Positions 1 to 8,673 of a DNA stretch of 64,000 nt are shown here, piece by piece (position 1 is the first letter of the stretch; each line of letters starts with the position of its first letter). Where the stretch lies: the NCBI RefSeq assembly GCF_000724625.1, contig NZ_CP007139.1, positions 4,030,001 through 4,094,000 of the forward strand, given 5' to 3'. The notes beneath the pieces were generated by a model. That model was not told the origin of the DNA. It did not search any database and worked only from the letters and a program-made list of their open reading frames with translations. The translations under genes and the position numbers were made by a program. Source of the DNA: Fimbriimonas ginsengisoli Gsoil 348. Lineage in GTDB: Bacteria; Armatimonadota; Fimbriimonadia; Fimbriimonadales; Fimbriimonadaceae.

Positions 1-187
1 CCGGTCTCACGACGTGAAACAGGTCTCCCGCGTGAATGACCAAGTCGGGATCTCGCTCCGCGATCGCATCCAAAGCGGATTGGAAGGTGGCCATCACGTC
101 CGCCTCGCGCTGGTTCAAACCACCCGGCGTGGTCCGGCCGTAAGCCCGGAATCCGAGGTGGGTGTCACTGAGGTGGGCGAGCGTCAT
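1..187 (-). CDS. sbcD: SbcD/Mre11-type metallophosphoesterase, N-terminal part only
   Basis: Reading leftwards from the ATG at 187 gives 62 codons that run off the window edge. The start reads MTLAHLSDTHLGFRAYGR, and about 40 residues later comes DLVIHAGDLFH. The DxH of SDTHLG and the GDLFH are the first two metal-binding motifs of calcineurin-like phosphoesterases, and LSDTHLG is typical of the SbcD/Mre11 subfamily. In known systems SbcD pairs with the ATPase SbcC as a DNA end-processing nuclease that opens hairpins and protein-blocked ends. The C-terminal two thirds and any sbcC partner lie outside the window, so another DNA-repair-type phosphoesterase of the same superfamily cannot be excluded. 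Confidence 0.8.
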   Translation of the reverse strand, partial: MTLAHLSDTHLGFRAYGRTTPGGLNQREADVMATFQSALDAIAERDPDLVIHAGDLFHVVRP

Positions 188-250
188 GGGACCATTACTT
201 CTACGTTCATCCACCCTCCCGCATCCTGACGACGCGAGAGGTACGCTCGT

Positions 251-1135
251 TTGGTGCTTAGACCGGCCCTCTCCTCCCCTGGCGCGACATTACGTTCAAT
301 GATCTCGGAGGATACGGTGGTGATGCCGGGTGTATTCAACGGCATTTCGGCGGTGTCCGCCCACAAAGCGGGTGCCCGGGCCTTGTACTTGAGCGGGGCC
401 GGTATCACGAATGCCGCCCTCGGTGTCCCGGATATCGCCCTTGCAACCCTCACCGAATTCGCTCAGCAGGCCGCATACGTCACCCAAGTTGCTCCCGTAC
501 CGGTCCTCTCGGATGCCGACACCGGTTTTGGCGAAGCGCTGAACGTGGCTCGAACGGTGATCGAAATGGAGCGCGCTGGCCTGGCCGGAATCCACCTCGA
601 GGATCAGATCTCTCCCAAGCGTTGCGGACACCTGGACGGCAAAAGCTGCATCGAGCCGTTGGAAATGGCCCGCAAGATCAGGGCCGCCGTCGACAGCAAG
701 CGCGACCCATCGTTTATGATCGTCGCCCGAACCGACGCCCGCGGGGTAGAAGGTCTGGACTCCGCCATCGAACGGGCGAGGCGGTACGAGGGTGCCGGCG
801 CAGATGCAATCTTCCCAGAAGGCCTTACAGGCGAGGCCGAGTTCGAGGCGTTCCGTGGAGCCGTTTCCATCCCCCTGCTCGCCAATATGACCGAGTTCGG
901 CAAGACCCCGATCATTCCAGTCTCGCGGTTCCGCGAACTTGGCTACGGTATGGTGATCTTCCCGATGACCGCGTTCCGAGTGATGCTCCGAGCCCTCGAC
1001 GAGACGTACGCCGAACTCCTCTCGACCGGCACCCAGGCCGGAATCCTGGACCGAATGCGAACGCGGGCCGAGTTATACGACCGGATCGACTACGCTCAAT
1101 ACGACGATGCCGACCGCCGCTGGTCGGGCAATTAG
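251..1135 (+). CDS. prpB: Methylisocitrate lyase-like (isocitrate lyase/PEP mutase family)
   Basis: A 294-residue protein, the normal length for PrpB. It carries the family landmarks in order: PGVFNGISAVSAHKAGARALYLSG near the N terminus, the metal-binding SDADTGFG, HLEDQ, and the catalytic-loop signature KRCGHLDGK. Methylisocitrate lyase cleaves 2-methylisocitrate to pyruvate and succinate in propionate catabolism; related oxaloacetate or phosphonate C-C lyases share the fold, but the KRCGH loop favours the lyase group. The reading frame opens with TTG at 251 (or GTG at 254), preceded by GAGAGG at 236-241; a later ATG at 299 would cut into a region that resembles the family N terminus. No prpC or prpD is next to it, so pathway membership is inferred from the family alone. 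Confidence 0.8.
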   Translation: MVLRPALSSPGATLRSMISEDTVVMPGVFNGISAVSAHKAGARALYLSGAGITNAALGVPDIALATLTEFAQQAAYVTQVAPVPVLSDADTGFGEALNVARTVIEMERAGLAGIHLEDQISPKRCGHLDGKSCIEPLEMARKIRAAVDSKRDPSFMIVARTDARGVEGLDSAIERARRYEGAGADAIFPEGLTGEAEFEAFRGAVSIPLLANMTEFGKTPIIPVSRFRELGYGMVIFPMTAFRVMLRALDETYAELLSTGTQAGILDRMRTRAELYDRIDYAQYDDADRRWSGN

Positions 1136-1182
1136 CTGTATGTTGAATAAAGCGCCGGCGTAGACCGAGCGCTTTGAGAAAC

Positions 1183-2118
1183 ATGAAGCGAATGTTATCG
1201 GGGTTCGGGCTTGCGGTCCTCACGCTCGCGGCGCTACCGATATTGCCGGACTTCCTCACAATCGCACTCCGGATTTTCACGTGCTTGGCGGTTGCGGCCT
1301 ATCTCTTGCTGACCTACTTGGCCTACGTTCCATCACGGGTAACCGTGGGTCTCCTCCGATTCTTCGCCCTAATAGCTGGAGTAGGCTTCGCTTGCGAGCT
1401 GATGTTAGTCGCTAAGCATCTGGACCTACCGGAGATCGCGCTGGCATCCGCTTTCGCGGGCGGCGCCATCGTAGCCGCCGTCGGCCCCTTTGTGGCTCTT
1501 TCCTTGCGAAGAAAGCTCTACTTTGCTTTCATCGTATGGCTGTGGCTCGTAATTGCCCTTCTCGCCAGTACCTTGTCCCAGTTATGGGCGAGCTCCCTAG
1601 GAACGTGGGCGGTTCTCCTAATCCCGATCGCCGCGCGATTGAGGTGGGAGTTGGCACACTGGGAAAAAACGGGACAATCCGTATTGGTTCACGAGCTCGA
1701 GCAAAGCCGAACTACTTCCTGGCAAATCTTGGCGGAATTAAGATTTCACTCACGTGAGAAAGCGGTCGCTGCCTGGGAAGAGCGACAATTCTGCGCCGGC
1801 TTGGTCGAAATGAGAAAGCGGGAGGCCACCTCCGCCGAGCGATACGAGGAGTTGATCCGCCTCTGTCGCGCCTATCCAAGGGTTCCGCTTGCATGGCGCC
1901 TCGCCTATTCGGCCGCGATTAGTCGCGGAGATCATTTGCTGGCCTCCGAGCTTTTGGTGTCATGTGAGGAGCTGGGGCAGCGCGAGGTGTTGGATACTTT
2001 CAACACCTCAACGCCGGAAGCTCCTTGGCTCACCTGGAGACAAGGGGACAAGCGGTTCGAACGAGCCCAAGACGACTTAGCTTCCATCGGTCTCTCGCTT
2101 GGGACCGCCGGCCCATGA
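1183..2118 (+). CDS. Uncharacterised multi-spanning membrane protein (first of a tandem pair)
   Basis: About 311 residues. The N-terminal 170 residues are strongly hydrophobic with roughly five or six membrane segments; the C-terminal half is soluble and charged. I do not recognise a family. The soluble part contains a segment of the form SAERYEELIRLC...PLAWRLAYSAAISRGDH, which is repeated in the next gene, so the two are paralogues. The helical, evenly spaced pattern could be a TPR-like hairpin. The start is uncertain: TTG 1174, ATG 1183 and ATG 1192 are all possible and none has a good ribosome site. Its TGA stop overlaps the ATG of the following gene (ATGA), implying translational coupling. 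Confidence 0.6.
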   Translation: MKRMLSGFGLAVLTLAALPILPDFLTIALRIFTCLAVAAYLLLTYLAYVPSRVTVGLLRFFALIAGVGFACELMLVAKHLDLPEIALASAFAGGAIVAAVGPFVALSLRRKLYFAFIVWLWLVIALLASTLSQLWASSLGTWAVLLIPIAARLRWELAHWEKTGQSVLVHELEQSRTTSWQILAELRFHSREKAVAAWEERQFCAGLVEMRKREATSAERYEELIRLCRAYPRVPLAWRLAYSAAISRGDHLLASELLVSCEELGQREVLDTFNTSTPEAPWLTWRQGDKRFERAQDDLASIGLSLGTAGP

Positions 2119-3014
2119 CCCTCCGAAAGTCCGCCCTGGCGGTGGGGCTCCTCCTCGTCGTGGTGACGCCGTTCTTGCCGCCCGGATACGCGGAGGCCGT
2201 GCAAGTGCTGGCGGCAATCGCGCTTATCTTCCACCTCGTGGTGATTGGCATAGCAAGGATCCCCACTCCGCGGATCATCGCGGGTTTACGGATCTTATGC
2301 GCGTTAGCGGCCGTGCTATTTGCCGCTATGGCCATGAACCCGCCCCTGGCCAATGACCGCGAGAGAATATATCTTGGCTGCCGGGCACTTGGTTTGGCGA
2401 TCATCGCCGTTGGCCCTTGGATTCCGAAGGGTCCTAGGATTTGGCTTTACTACGGGGCCATTCTTGTCTGGGTGGCGTCGGGGCTTGACACTGCGATTCT
2501 TGCCGGAAAAGGGACCCTGATGGAGTACGCCACGCTCGTTATCTATCCCCTCATCCTTATCCACGGCATTTCCAACTGGGCGAACACCGGCGTTTCATTC
2601 GTTAGCCGAGAACTGGAGGTTACGAAGCGTAAGGCTCGGAAACTGCTAAAAAGGCTCGACGAGAACGTGTCGTTCGGTGAAGTGCCGCAACGCGAAAAGC
2701 TCGTGGTGGCGTTACGAGCTCTGGCTGGCGCCTCCTTATCGGAGCAGGAAAGATATGACCGCCTGCTGCAGCTATGCGCCGAGAATTCGAAGAGCGCTCT
2801 GGCTTGGCGATTGGCCTTTGCCGCGGCATGGCATCGAAACGACCACAACCGCGTAAGGCAACTAACGCTGGAGCTGGAAAAGGCCGATATGGCCACCGAG
2901 ATCGGCCTCTCCTCAAATGTTAACGATCTGCGAGCCCAACTTCAGACCGCTGACGAGCGCACCGAAACCTGGCTTCGAGAGGACAAGCTCTTCGCCGAGC
3001 TGCACGGCGCCTAA
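2115..3014 (+). CDS. Uncharacterised multi-spanning membrane protein (second of a tandem pair)
   Basis: 299 residues from the ATG at 2115, which overlaps the stop of the upstream gene by 4 nt; the frame stays open further upstream but that stretch lies inside the neighbour. The layout matches the upstream protein: a signal-like first helix, about five membrane segments to residue 170, then a soluble C-terminal half with SEQERYDRLLQLC...LAWRLAFAAAWHRNDH. This shared block marks a local duplication. No catalytic motif is visible. The two proteins may form a hetero-oligomer, which is a guess from coupling and paralogy only. Confidence 0.62.
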   Translation: MTLRKSALAVGLLLVVVTPFLPPGYAEAVQVLAAIALIFHLVVIGIARIPTPRIIAGLRILCALAAVLFAAMAMNPPLANDRERIYLGCRALGLAIIAVGPWIPKGPRIWLYYGAILVWVASGLDTAILAGKGTLMEYATLVIYPLILIHGISNWANTGVSFVSRELEVTKRKARKLLKRLDENVSFGEVPQREKLVVALRALAGASLSEQERYDRLLQLCAENSKSALAWRLAFAAAWHRNDHNRVRQLTLELEKADMATEIGLSSNVNDLRAQLQTADERTETWLREDKLFAELHGA

Positions 3015-3090
3015 GAGCCAGCCCGGCCTAGTGCAGCGTCTCGTCGATCTCAGGTCAGCGTAGATGCCTCCCGAAGCGTTGGAACAACGC

Positions 3091-3162
3091 GTCGTCGGGA
3101 GGCTAAGCGCCTTCCCGACGATCATCACTGCACCTGGTCCCTTTAGTGATGATGATCGTCGG
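3091..3162 (+). promoter_or_regulatory. Competing hairpins in the mnmG leader
   Basis: Three pairing arms are visible: arm 1 GTCGTCGGGA (3091-3100), arm 2 from TCCCGACGAT through ATCACT (3113-3129) and arm 3 AGTGAT...GATCGTCGG (3145-3162). Arm 2 can pair with arm 1 or with arm 3 (the latter with a 3-nt bulge) but not both. No T-run follows, so it is not a simple terminator. It lies 76 nt ahead of the likely mnmG start codon. Regulation is inferred. Confidence 0.4.
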
Positions 3163-3237
3163 CCCACCCAACCGACCATCCTAAACCAGCCTCGAAGAGG
3201 CGACCGCACCCATGCCGGAGGCGTCACAATACGGGGA

Positions 3238-5151
3238 GTGACCGAATTTGACGTCGTGGTGGTTGGCGCCGGCCATGCTGGGATCGAGGCGGCCCTGGCG
3301 TCCGCCCGGATGGGGCTGCGGACGGCCTGCATCACCATGCGGCTCGACCGGGTCGGCCATCTCCCCTGCAACTGCTCCATTGGCGGCCCGGCGAAGGGGC
3401 ACATGGCGAGGGAAGTCGATGCCCTCGGCGGACAAATGGGGGTCACCACCGACTACGCGCTGACCCATATCCGCCGCGTCGGCACCGGTAAGGGACCGGC
3501 CGTTCAAACCGTTCGGGCGCACGTCTGCAAGTCGCTCTATCCACGATTGATGCAGCAGGTCATGGCCCAGCAGCCGAACCTCACGATGATCGCCGGAGTG
3601 GTTCTGCGCGTCCTCGAATCCAATGGCCGCGTGGTCGGCGTCCAGCTTGGCGAAACTACGATCTCTGCCAAGGCCGTCGTCCTCACCACGGGCACGTTCC
3701 TCAACGGACTCTGCCACGAGGGACGGAACAAGACCCATGCCGCGCGCCAGGGCGATGCGCCGAGCGTCGACTTATCCACCTTCTTGCGCGACCTGGGGGT
3801 GAACCTTCGCCGTTTTAAGACAGGAACGACTCCGCGAATCCGCCTCTCCAGCATCGACTTCTCCAAGACCCCTGCCCTCGACAGCGAGCCCGAGGCTGGA
3901 CCGGTCTCGTTCCTGCACGACCGCACCTTTCCCGAACGCCCGTTGCTCCCCTGCTGGCAAACCCGCACCTCGGCCGAAACTCATGAGCTGATCCAGGCCA
4001 ACCTGCACGAGAGCGCCATGTACGCTGGCGAAATTGAAGGGATCGGGCCGCGCTATTGCCCAAGCATCGAAGACAAGATCGTCCGCTTCGCGGACAAGGA
4101 GTCGCACCCGATCTTCCTCGAGCAAGAAGAATGGGATTCCGAGTCGGTGTACGTCCAAGGCGTATCGACCTCTTTGCCCGCCGAGATCCAGATCAAGCTC
4201 TTGCGAACGGTTTCGGGACTGGCCGACGTGGAGATGCTTCGTCCCGGCTACGCCGTCGAGTACGACATGGCCGACCCGCTTCAGCTCACGCCGCACCTCA
4301 TGAGCAAGCTCCTGCCCGGTCTCTTCCTGGCCGGCCAGCTCAACGGAACGAGCGGATACGAGGAAGCGGCGGGGCAGGGAATCGTCGCCGGCATCAACGC
4401 GGCCCGATTCGCCTCCGATGAAGAACCGGTCGACTTCCACCGAAACGAGAGCTTCATCGGAGTCATGGTCGACGACCTCGTAACAAAGGGGGTGGAGGAC
4501 CCGTACCGGATGCTGACCGCCCGCGCGGAGCACCGCCTTCTGCTTCGGCACGACAACGCCGATGCCCGCCTGACCCCCCTCGGCCGGTCCGTCGGCCTTG
4601 TTTCAGACGCCCGGTGGGAGCGGCTCCTCTCGAAGCAGGAAGCCATCGCTCGAGGGCGGGCATCCCTGGAAGGAACCTACGCTTTGCCTATTCACAACGA
4701 CGTTCTCGGCGAATACGACACCTCGCCGGTGGACGGAAGGGTCTCGTTGTTCGACCTCCTGAAGCGGCCGGAGCTGAGTCTGGACGCCATCGTGGGAATC
4801 GCAAACCGCTGCGACCTTCCGATCCATGAGGTGCTGTTAAGCGGACGAGGCGCCTTGGGCGAGCAGGTGCGAGAGCAGATCGCGCTGTCCGGCATGTACG
4901 ACGGGTACATCCAACGCCAAGAGCGTTTGGCCGGGCAGCACCGGCGGCTTGACGCCATGCGCATCCCCGCGTCGTTCGACTACACCACGCTCGGCGGACT
5001 CAGCTACGAAAGCCGGGAGAAACTCGGCCGAGTCCAGCCGGCGACGGTGGGGCAGGCATCCAGAATTCCGGGAGTGCGTCCCGCCGATGTTGCGCTACTG
5101 ATCGGGCACCTGAAAGCTTCCGGTCGTCGGCCGACGTCGGTGCTAAGATGA
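3238..5151 (+). CDS. mnmG: MnmG (GidA), tRNA U34 carboxymethylaminomethyl modification enzyme
   Basis: 637 residues from GTG 3238, within the 620-650 typical for MnmG. The FAD-binding motif VVVGAGHAGIEAALA is at the N terminus, followed by the family-specific CNCSIGGPAKGH block, the TGTFLNG strand, FKTGTTPR, and the C-terminal helical MnmE/tRNA-binding part with LTARAEHRLLLRHDNAD. With MnmE it installs the cmnm5 group on wobble uridine of several tRNAs in the cytoplasm, using FAD, NADH and methylene-THF. The frame is open back to 3064, but residues before TEFDVVVVGAG look non-conserved and contain the leader hairpins, so GTG 3238 is preferred; its GGGGA sits very close, so the start is only moderately certain. 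mnmE is not in the window. Confidence 0.93.
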   Translation: MTEFDVVVVGAGHAGIEAALASARMGLRTACITMRLDRVGHLPCNCSIGGPAKGHMAREVDALGGQMGVTTDYALTHIRRVGTGKGPAVQTVRAHVCKSLYPRLMQQVMAQQPNLTMIAGVVLRVLESNGRVVGVQLGETTISAKAVVLTTGTFLNGLCHEGRNKTHAARQGDAPSVDLSTFLRDLGVNLRRFKTGTTPRIRLSSIDFSKTPALDSEPEAGPVSFLHDRTFPERPLLPCWQTRTSAETHELIQANLHESAMYAGEIEGIGPRYCPSIEDKIVRFADKESHPIFLEQEEWDSESVYVQGVSTSLPAEIQIKLLRTVSGLADVEMLRPGYAVEYDMADPLQLTPHLMSKLLPGLFLAGQLNGTSGYEEAAGQGIVAGINAARFASDEEPVDFHRNESFIGVMVDDLVTKGVEDPYRMLTARAEHRLLLRHDNADARLTPLGRSVGLVSDARWERLLSKQEAIARGRASLEGTYALPIHNDVLGEYDTSPVDGRVSLFDLLKRPELSLDAIVGIANRCDLPIHEVLLSGRGALGEQVREQIALSGMYDGYIQRQERLAGQHRRLDAMRIPASFDYTTLGGLSYESREKLGRVQPATVGQASRIPGVRPADVALLIGHLKASGRRPTSVLR

Positions 5152-5177
5152 TGCGATAGCTTCGGAGGATTCCCCCA

Positions 5178-6354
5178 ATGCGTCGGCTACTTTTTTTTCG
5201 TCCTTCTCGGGATCGCGGTCATCGGGTGCGGAGGCGGTAGCTCCAATCTCAGCCCCGGAGGCTCACCGACGACTCGGACGCGGGAAGCAGTCAAGCAGTC
5301 TTACATTCGAGCCCTCTTTAGCGCGGCCCAGTCCGGCGCATTCGGCGCCGGCGGAGGAACGGGTGGGTCGACGGGAAGCGGCACGACCGGCAGTACTACC
5401 GGCGGCGGAGGTTTCGGCTTCCCGATTATCGGCGGCTTCATCCACCAGTTCGTTCCCGTTCCGGGACGTGGCGCGACCAGTCCCCGGCAGTCGTTTTTGG
5501 AGCACCGCCTCGCGATCAGCCGGGTTGGGACCACTGGCAGTGGCACCGATGGCGGAGGCACGGCCGACGGAGCCACGAATGGCATGGGGTCGTCGACCGG
5601 ATCGACCGCCGGTACGAGCACCGGCGGAACCGGCGGTGGGGGCTGGAACGACTTCTATTTCGATGACTACCTTGGCCTGTGGGTGCAAACGGAGTCCACG
5701 GACACGTCGTTCACCCAGCACCTCTACGCCGATGAGGCGAAAACGGAGCCGGCCGGTCTGTTCCAGACCAATTTCCCCTCCGGCTGGAACGTTTTCCCCT
5801 ACCAATTCAGCTCGAGCTTTGCGATCACGCGAGGCAATTTCACCGGCGCTCGCGGCATGTACGTGACGACCGTCACCAGCGACGTAAAAGGAAGCTCCTC
5901 GTACGAAAACGTCTGGCCTGGCTACGGCTCGGATAAGGGAACCTCGTCGTGGAATGGCAGCTCCAGCGCTTGGAGCAGCGAAGCTAACGACACAACGGGC
6001 GCATGGTGGAAAGGCGGCGGCCAATACTTCGACGATGGCCACGGCTCCAGTTCGTATGAGGACTCGCTCGGGTTCAAAGCTTCGTTCGTCTACAACGCCG
6101 ACGGCAGCGGCAGCGCGAGAATGGAAGGCCCCGTCACCGGCTTGCCTGCCACCATCACCTGGACTGCATCCGGCCACACGCGCATCGTCTACGCGGACGG
6201 CACGGTGGAAGAGTGGGACGCCGGCGGATTCTTCGGCGGAGGTGGAGAGGGCGGAACAACCGGCGCAGGTACTGACGGCGGCAACACCGGCGGTGGCTCA
6301 ACCGGCGGCACCGGCAATGTCACCACCGGTGGCGCCCCCAACAAAGTGAAATAG
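5178..6354 (+). CDS. Glycine-rich lipoprotein, reading frame broken at a T8 run
   Basis: A strong ribosome site (GGAGG at 5164-5168) sits 9 nt before ATG 5178, which reads MRRLLFF and then fails: as sequenced, the frame ends at TAG 5238-5240. Removing one T from the eight Ts at 5191-5198 joins it to an open frame running to 6354 and gives about 391 residues starting MRRLLFFVLLGIAVIGCGGG, a textbook lipoprotein signal with lipobox VIGC. After that come Gly/Ser/Thr-rich linkers, a middle region rich in Trp, Tyr and Phe (about residues 150-350), and another Gly/Thr-rich tail. No known domain is recognised. The downstream frame has no start codon near its beginning, so the two pieces belong together. 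Explanation could be slippage, phase variation or a sequencing error. Confidence 0.75.
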
Positions 6355-6389
6355 CTTCGAAAGCTGAGCCCGCTGGTACCATTCGTTCA

Positions 6390-7280
6390 ATGGCCCGCGT
6401 GACCGTAGCCTTGGCTGTCTATAACGGTTCGGCCACCATCGCGCAAGCGCTCGACGCCGTTTTTGCTCAGACGTATCGGGACTTCGACGTCCTTGTGCTC
6501 GACGACGGCAGCACCGACAACACCACGGAAATCGTGGCCAAATACGATTGCCGGCTGATCCAAGTCGAGAATGCCGGCCTCGGCGCGGGCCGTAAGCGTT
6601 TAGTCGAGGAAGCGGCCGGCGAGCTCGTCGCGTTCGTAGATCACGATGATTTTTGGCTCCCCGAAAAGCTAGAAAAACAGGTGCGACTCATCGACGAGAC
6701 CGGCGCATCGCTCGTGCACGCTGACGGTTGGTACGTCTACGAGGACGGCCGCGAGGTCGCCCGGGATCTCCGGCTTCCGGCCGATGCCCGCTCGTTCGAT
6801 CACATTCTGCCTAGCAACGTCGTCATCGCCAGCACCGCCGTGTTTAGCCGTAAGGCGATGCTAGATGCCGGAAACTTCGTCGCAGACACCGTCCGCTGCT
6901 CCGATTGGTATGGCTGGTTGATCCTGGCCCCGGGCCGCACGTTCGCGCACCTTCCGGAGAAGCTGGTGAGGTACTCCGTTCTCTCCACCTCTTTGGCCAA
7001 CGCCGGCTACCGGTTTCACGCCGCCCAGCACTACTTACTCACTCACCACATCCTCCCGCGCCGTCAAGAGTTGTTCGGAGCTCTCCCCGCCGATGCCCGT
7101 GCGCGTTACACGAAGATGGTGGTCCGAGATATCGGCGTGGCCCTCAGCAACATGGCAAAGCACAAACTCGCCCAAGGCGACCGTCAAGAATCCCGCCGCC
7201 TAGCCCGAGAAGCCCTCCGCCACGCCCCCGACGTCGCCCGCGTCTGGACCCGAGCGATAAAGACGTTCTTACCTCGCTAA
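6390..7280 (+). CDS. Family 2 glycosyltransferase
   Basis: 296 residues starting MARVTVALAVYNGSATIAQAL, then FDVLVLDDGSTDNT and VAFVDHDDFW. The VxxYNG start, the DDGSTD nucleotide-binding motif and the DxD-like DHDD are hallmarks of GT2 (GT-A fold) enzymes that move a sugar from a nucleotide donor. The C-terminal part (residues 200-296) is helical and not membrane-spanning. It is followed on the opposite strand by a GT4-type transferase, so the two may act on the same surface glycan, but no wzx/wzy or lipid-carrier gene is near and the acceptor cannot be told. Confidence 0.88.
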   Translation: MARVTVALAVYNGSATIAQALDAVFAQTYRDFDVLVLDDGSTDNTTEIVAKYDCRLIQVENAGLGAGRKRLVEEAAGELVAFVDHDDFWLPEKLEKQVRLIDETGASLVHADGWYVYEDGREVARDLRLPADARSFDHILPSNVVIASTAVFSRKAMLDAGNFVADTVRCSDWYGWLILAPGRTFAHLPEKLVRYSVLSTSLANAGYRFHAAQHYLLTHHILPRRQELFGALPADARARYTKMVVRDIGVALSNMAKHKLAQGDRQESRRLAREALRHAPDVARVWTRAIKTFLPR

Positions 7281-7450
7281 TCCCCATCCCGATGGACCGC
7301 TGGTCTCCAGACCGGCCCTTCCGGACAGCAAACGCACGTACCCCACATCCGGAACGACCGCGAAGCTCCGGCGAGATCGTCACCGAATGCACCTCTTGCG
7401 GGCCCGTTGCCTGGGATTATGGTCATTCACAAATTGGGTTTACGTCTGTC

Positions 7451-7490
7451 TTGCCCGTAGCCCGGGGATAAATCCCCGGGCTACGGGCAA
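7451..7490. repeat. Perfect 19-bp-arm palindrome
   Basis: The arm TTGCCCGTAGCCCGGGGAT is followed by AA and then its exact reverse complement. The core and its left flank (7420-7450) recur in inverted orientation at 23641-23740. It lies between two converging glycosyltransferase genes and could also stop transcription. Confidence 0.85.
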
Positions 7491-7558
7491 TGGAAGAAAG
7501 TCAGCGTATTTCGCTTAACAAGCACCATCCAATGGACGAAATAGACTGTCGGTGACCA

Positions 7559-8671
7559 TTAACGAGAGCACGCCGAAGCCACCACTCCCCGGTAAGCACT
7601 GAGCAACCGCTCCCCGTGCCCCTCTCCATCGACCAGCCCCAGGCCCGAGGCACCGGGAACAGCCGCACCTTCGACAAGAGCGGATTCGAGGGACGTCGCC
7701 GCACGGCGAGAGTCGTCGACCGGGAAGAACCACGCCCCCGGAACGCCGAAGCCCGACCGAAGCGCTGGAATATCGCTGAGAACGAGCCGGCACCCGCACA
7801 ACGCCGCCTCCGCGACCGAAAGGCCAAACCCCTCGCGAAGACTGGCGTGCAGCAAAACTTTGGAGCGGCGGAGGAGCGTCGAGACCTCCTCCGGGCTTTT
7901 AACACCTAAAAACTCAATCCCTGCACTCGGGGAAACAGCGCCGAGCGCCTCCTCCTCCCCTGTCGCCCCGATCCACGCGAAACGTGCATTCGGACGGGTT
8001 TGCCGTAGCCGCGCCAAGGCCTCGGCGATGAGCTTCGGGTTCTTCATGGGCACAGGACGGCCGACGACCGCCACATCGATGTCCCGCCCTCCCGATTCGG
8101 CCGGCAAAAAGAAGGCATCATGGATCGGGTTCGGCAAGTATTGGACGTGGCTGGCCGCCCCACCGAAGATCTGCTTCATGTGCTCCCCAACCGCCGGCGA
8201 CACCGCGAAGAACCCTTTGGACTCCGCAATCGCCTCCCGGATCATCCGGAACTGTAGGCGGCGTTTTGGCTTATAGGACCATCTCCACTTGGTCCATCGC
8301 TCCCCCCATGTATGGGCGGTGAAGAAGAGTGGAATATCCAGCGCTCGGGTTAGCAAGAGCGCCTGAGGGAGGATCGTGATGTTATGGCAGTGCAGCAGAT
8401 CCGCTCGATGCTCCCGAAGAAACGCCACCGATTCGGGAATAACCACCTCGGCTGAACGTCGCGCCTCGCGAGGAGACAAATCGTGCCCGTGGAAGGCGCG
8501 CCAAGGCGCGCCCACCGAATCCTCGTACCCGCAAGGGTCATAGGCGACCAGAAAGGATGTGTGGTGCCCGTGGGCAGCCAAATAGCGGAGCTCGCTCTCG
8601 CTAACGCGATCACCACCCGAGCCGGTAAGGCACGGGTGGTAGTGGGCTACCGAGAGCGGCTGGCCGCCCAA
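7559..8671 (-). CDS. Family 4 glycosyltransferase (GT-B fold)
   Basis: 370 residues from a TTG start at 8671, two nt after the stop of the upstream gene, which suggests co-transcription. The N-terminal half has the GT4 layout with LLHCHNITILPQALLL and FFTAHTW; the C-terminal half has DVAVVGRPVPMKNPKLIAEAL and the EGFGLSVAEAALCG motif, the E-x7-E donor-binding element of GT4 enzymes. Predicted to transfer a sugar from a nucleotide donor to a lipid or polysaccharide acceptor at the cytoplasmic face. The exact sugar is unknown. Confidence 0.85.
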   Translation of the reverse strand: MGGQPLSVAHYHPCLTGSGGDRVSESELRYLAAHGHHTSFLVAYDPCGYEDSVGAPWRAFHGHDLSPREARRSAEVVIPESVAFLREHRADLLHCHNITILPQALLLTRALDIPLFFTAHTWGERWTKWRWSYKPKRRLQFRMIREAIAESKGFFAVSPAVGEHMKQIFGGAASHVQYLPNPIHDAFFLPAESGGRDIDVAVVGRPVPMKNPKLIAEALARLRQTRPNARFAWIGATGEEEALGAVSPSAGIEFLGVKSPEEVSTLLRRSKVLLHASLREGFGLSVAEAALCGCRLVLSDIPALRSGFGVPGAWFFPVDDSRRAATSLESALVEGAAVPGASGLGLVDGEGHGERLLSAYRGVVASACSR

Positions 8672-8673
8672 AG

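Noticed and set aside
3064-3237. N-terminal extension of MnmG upstream of GTG 3238
   Set aside because: The residues do not resemble any MnmG, and the stretch contains the competing hairpins; it is better read as a leader.
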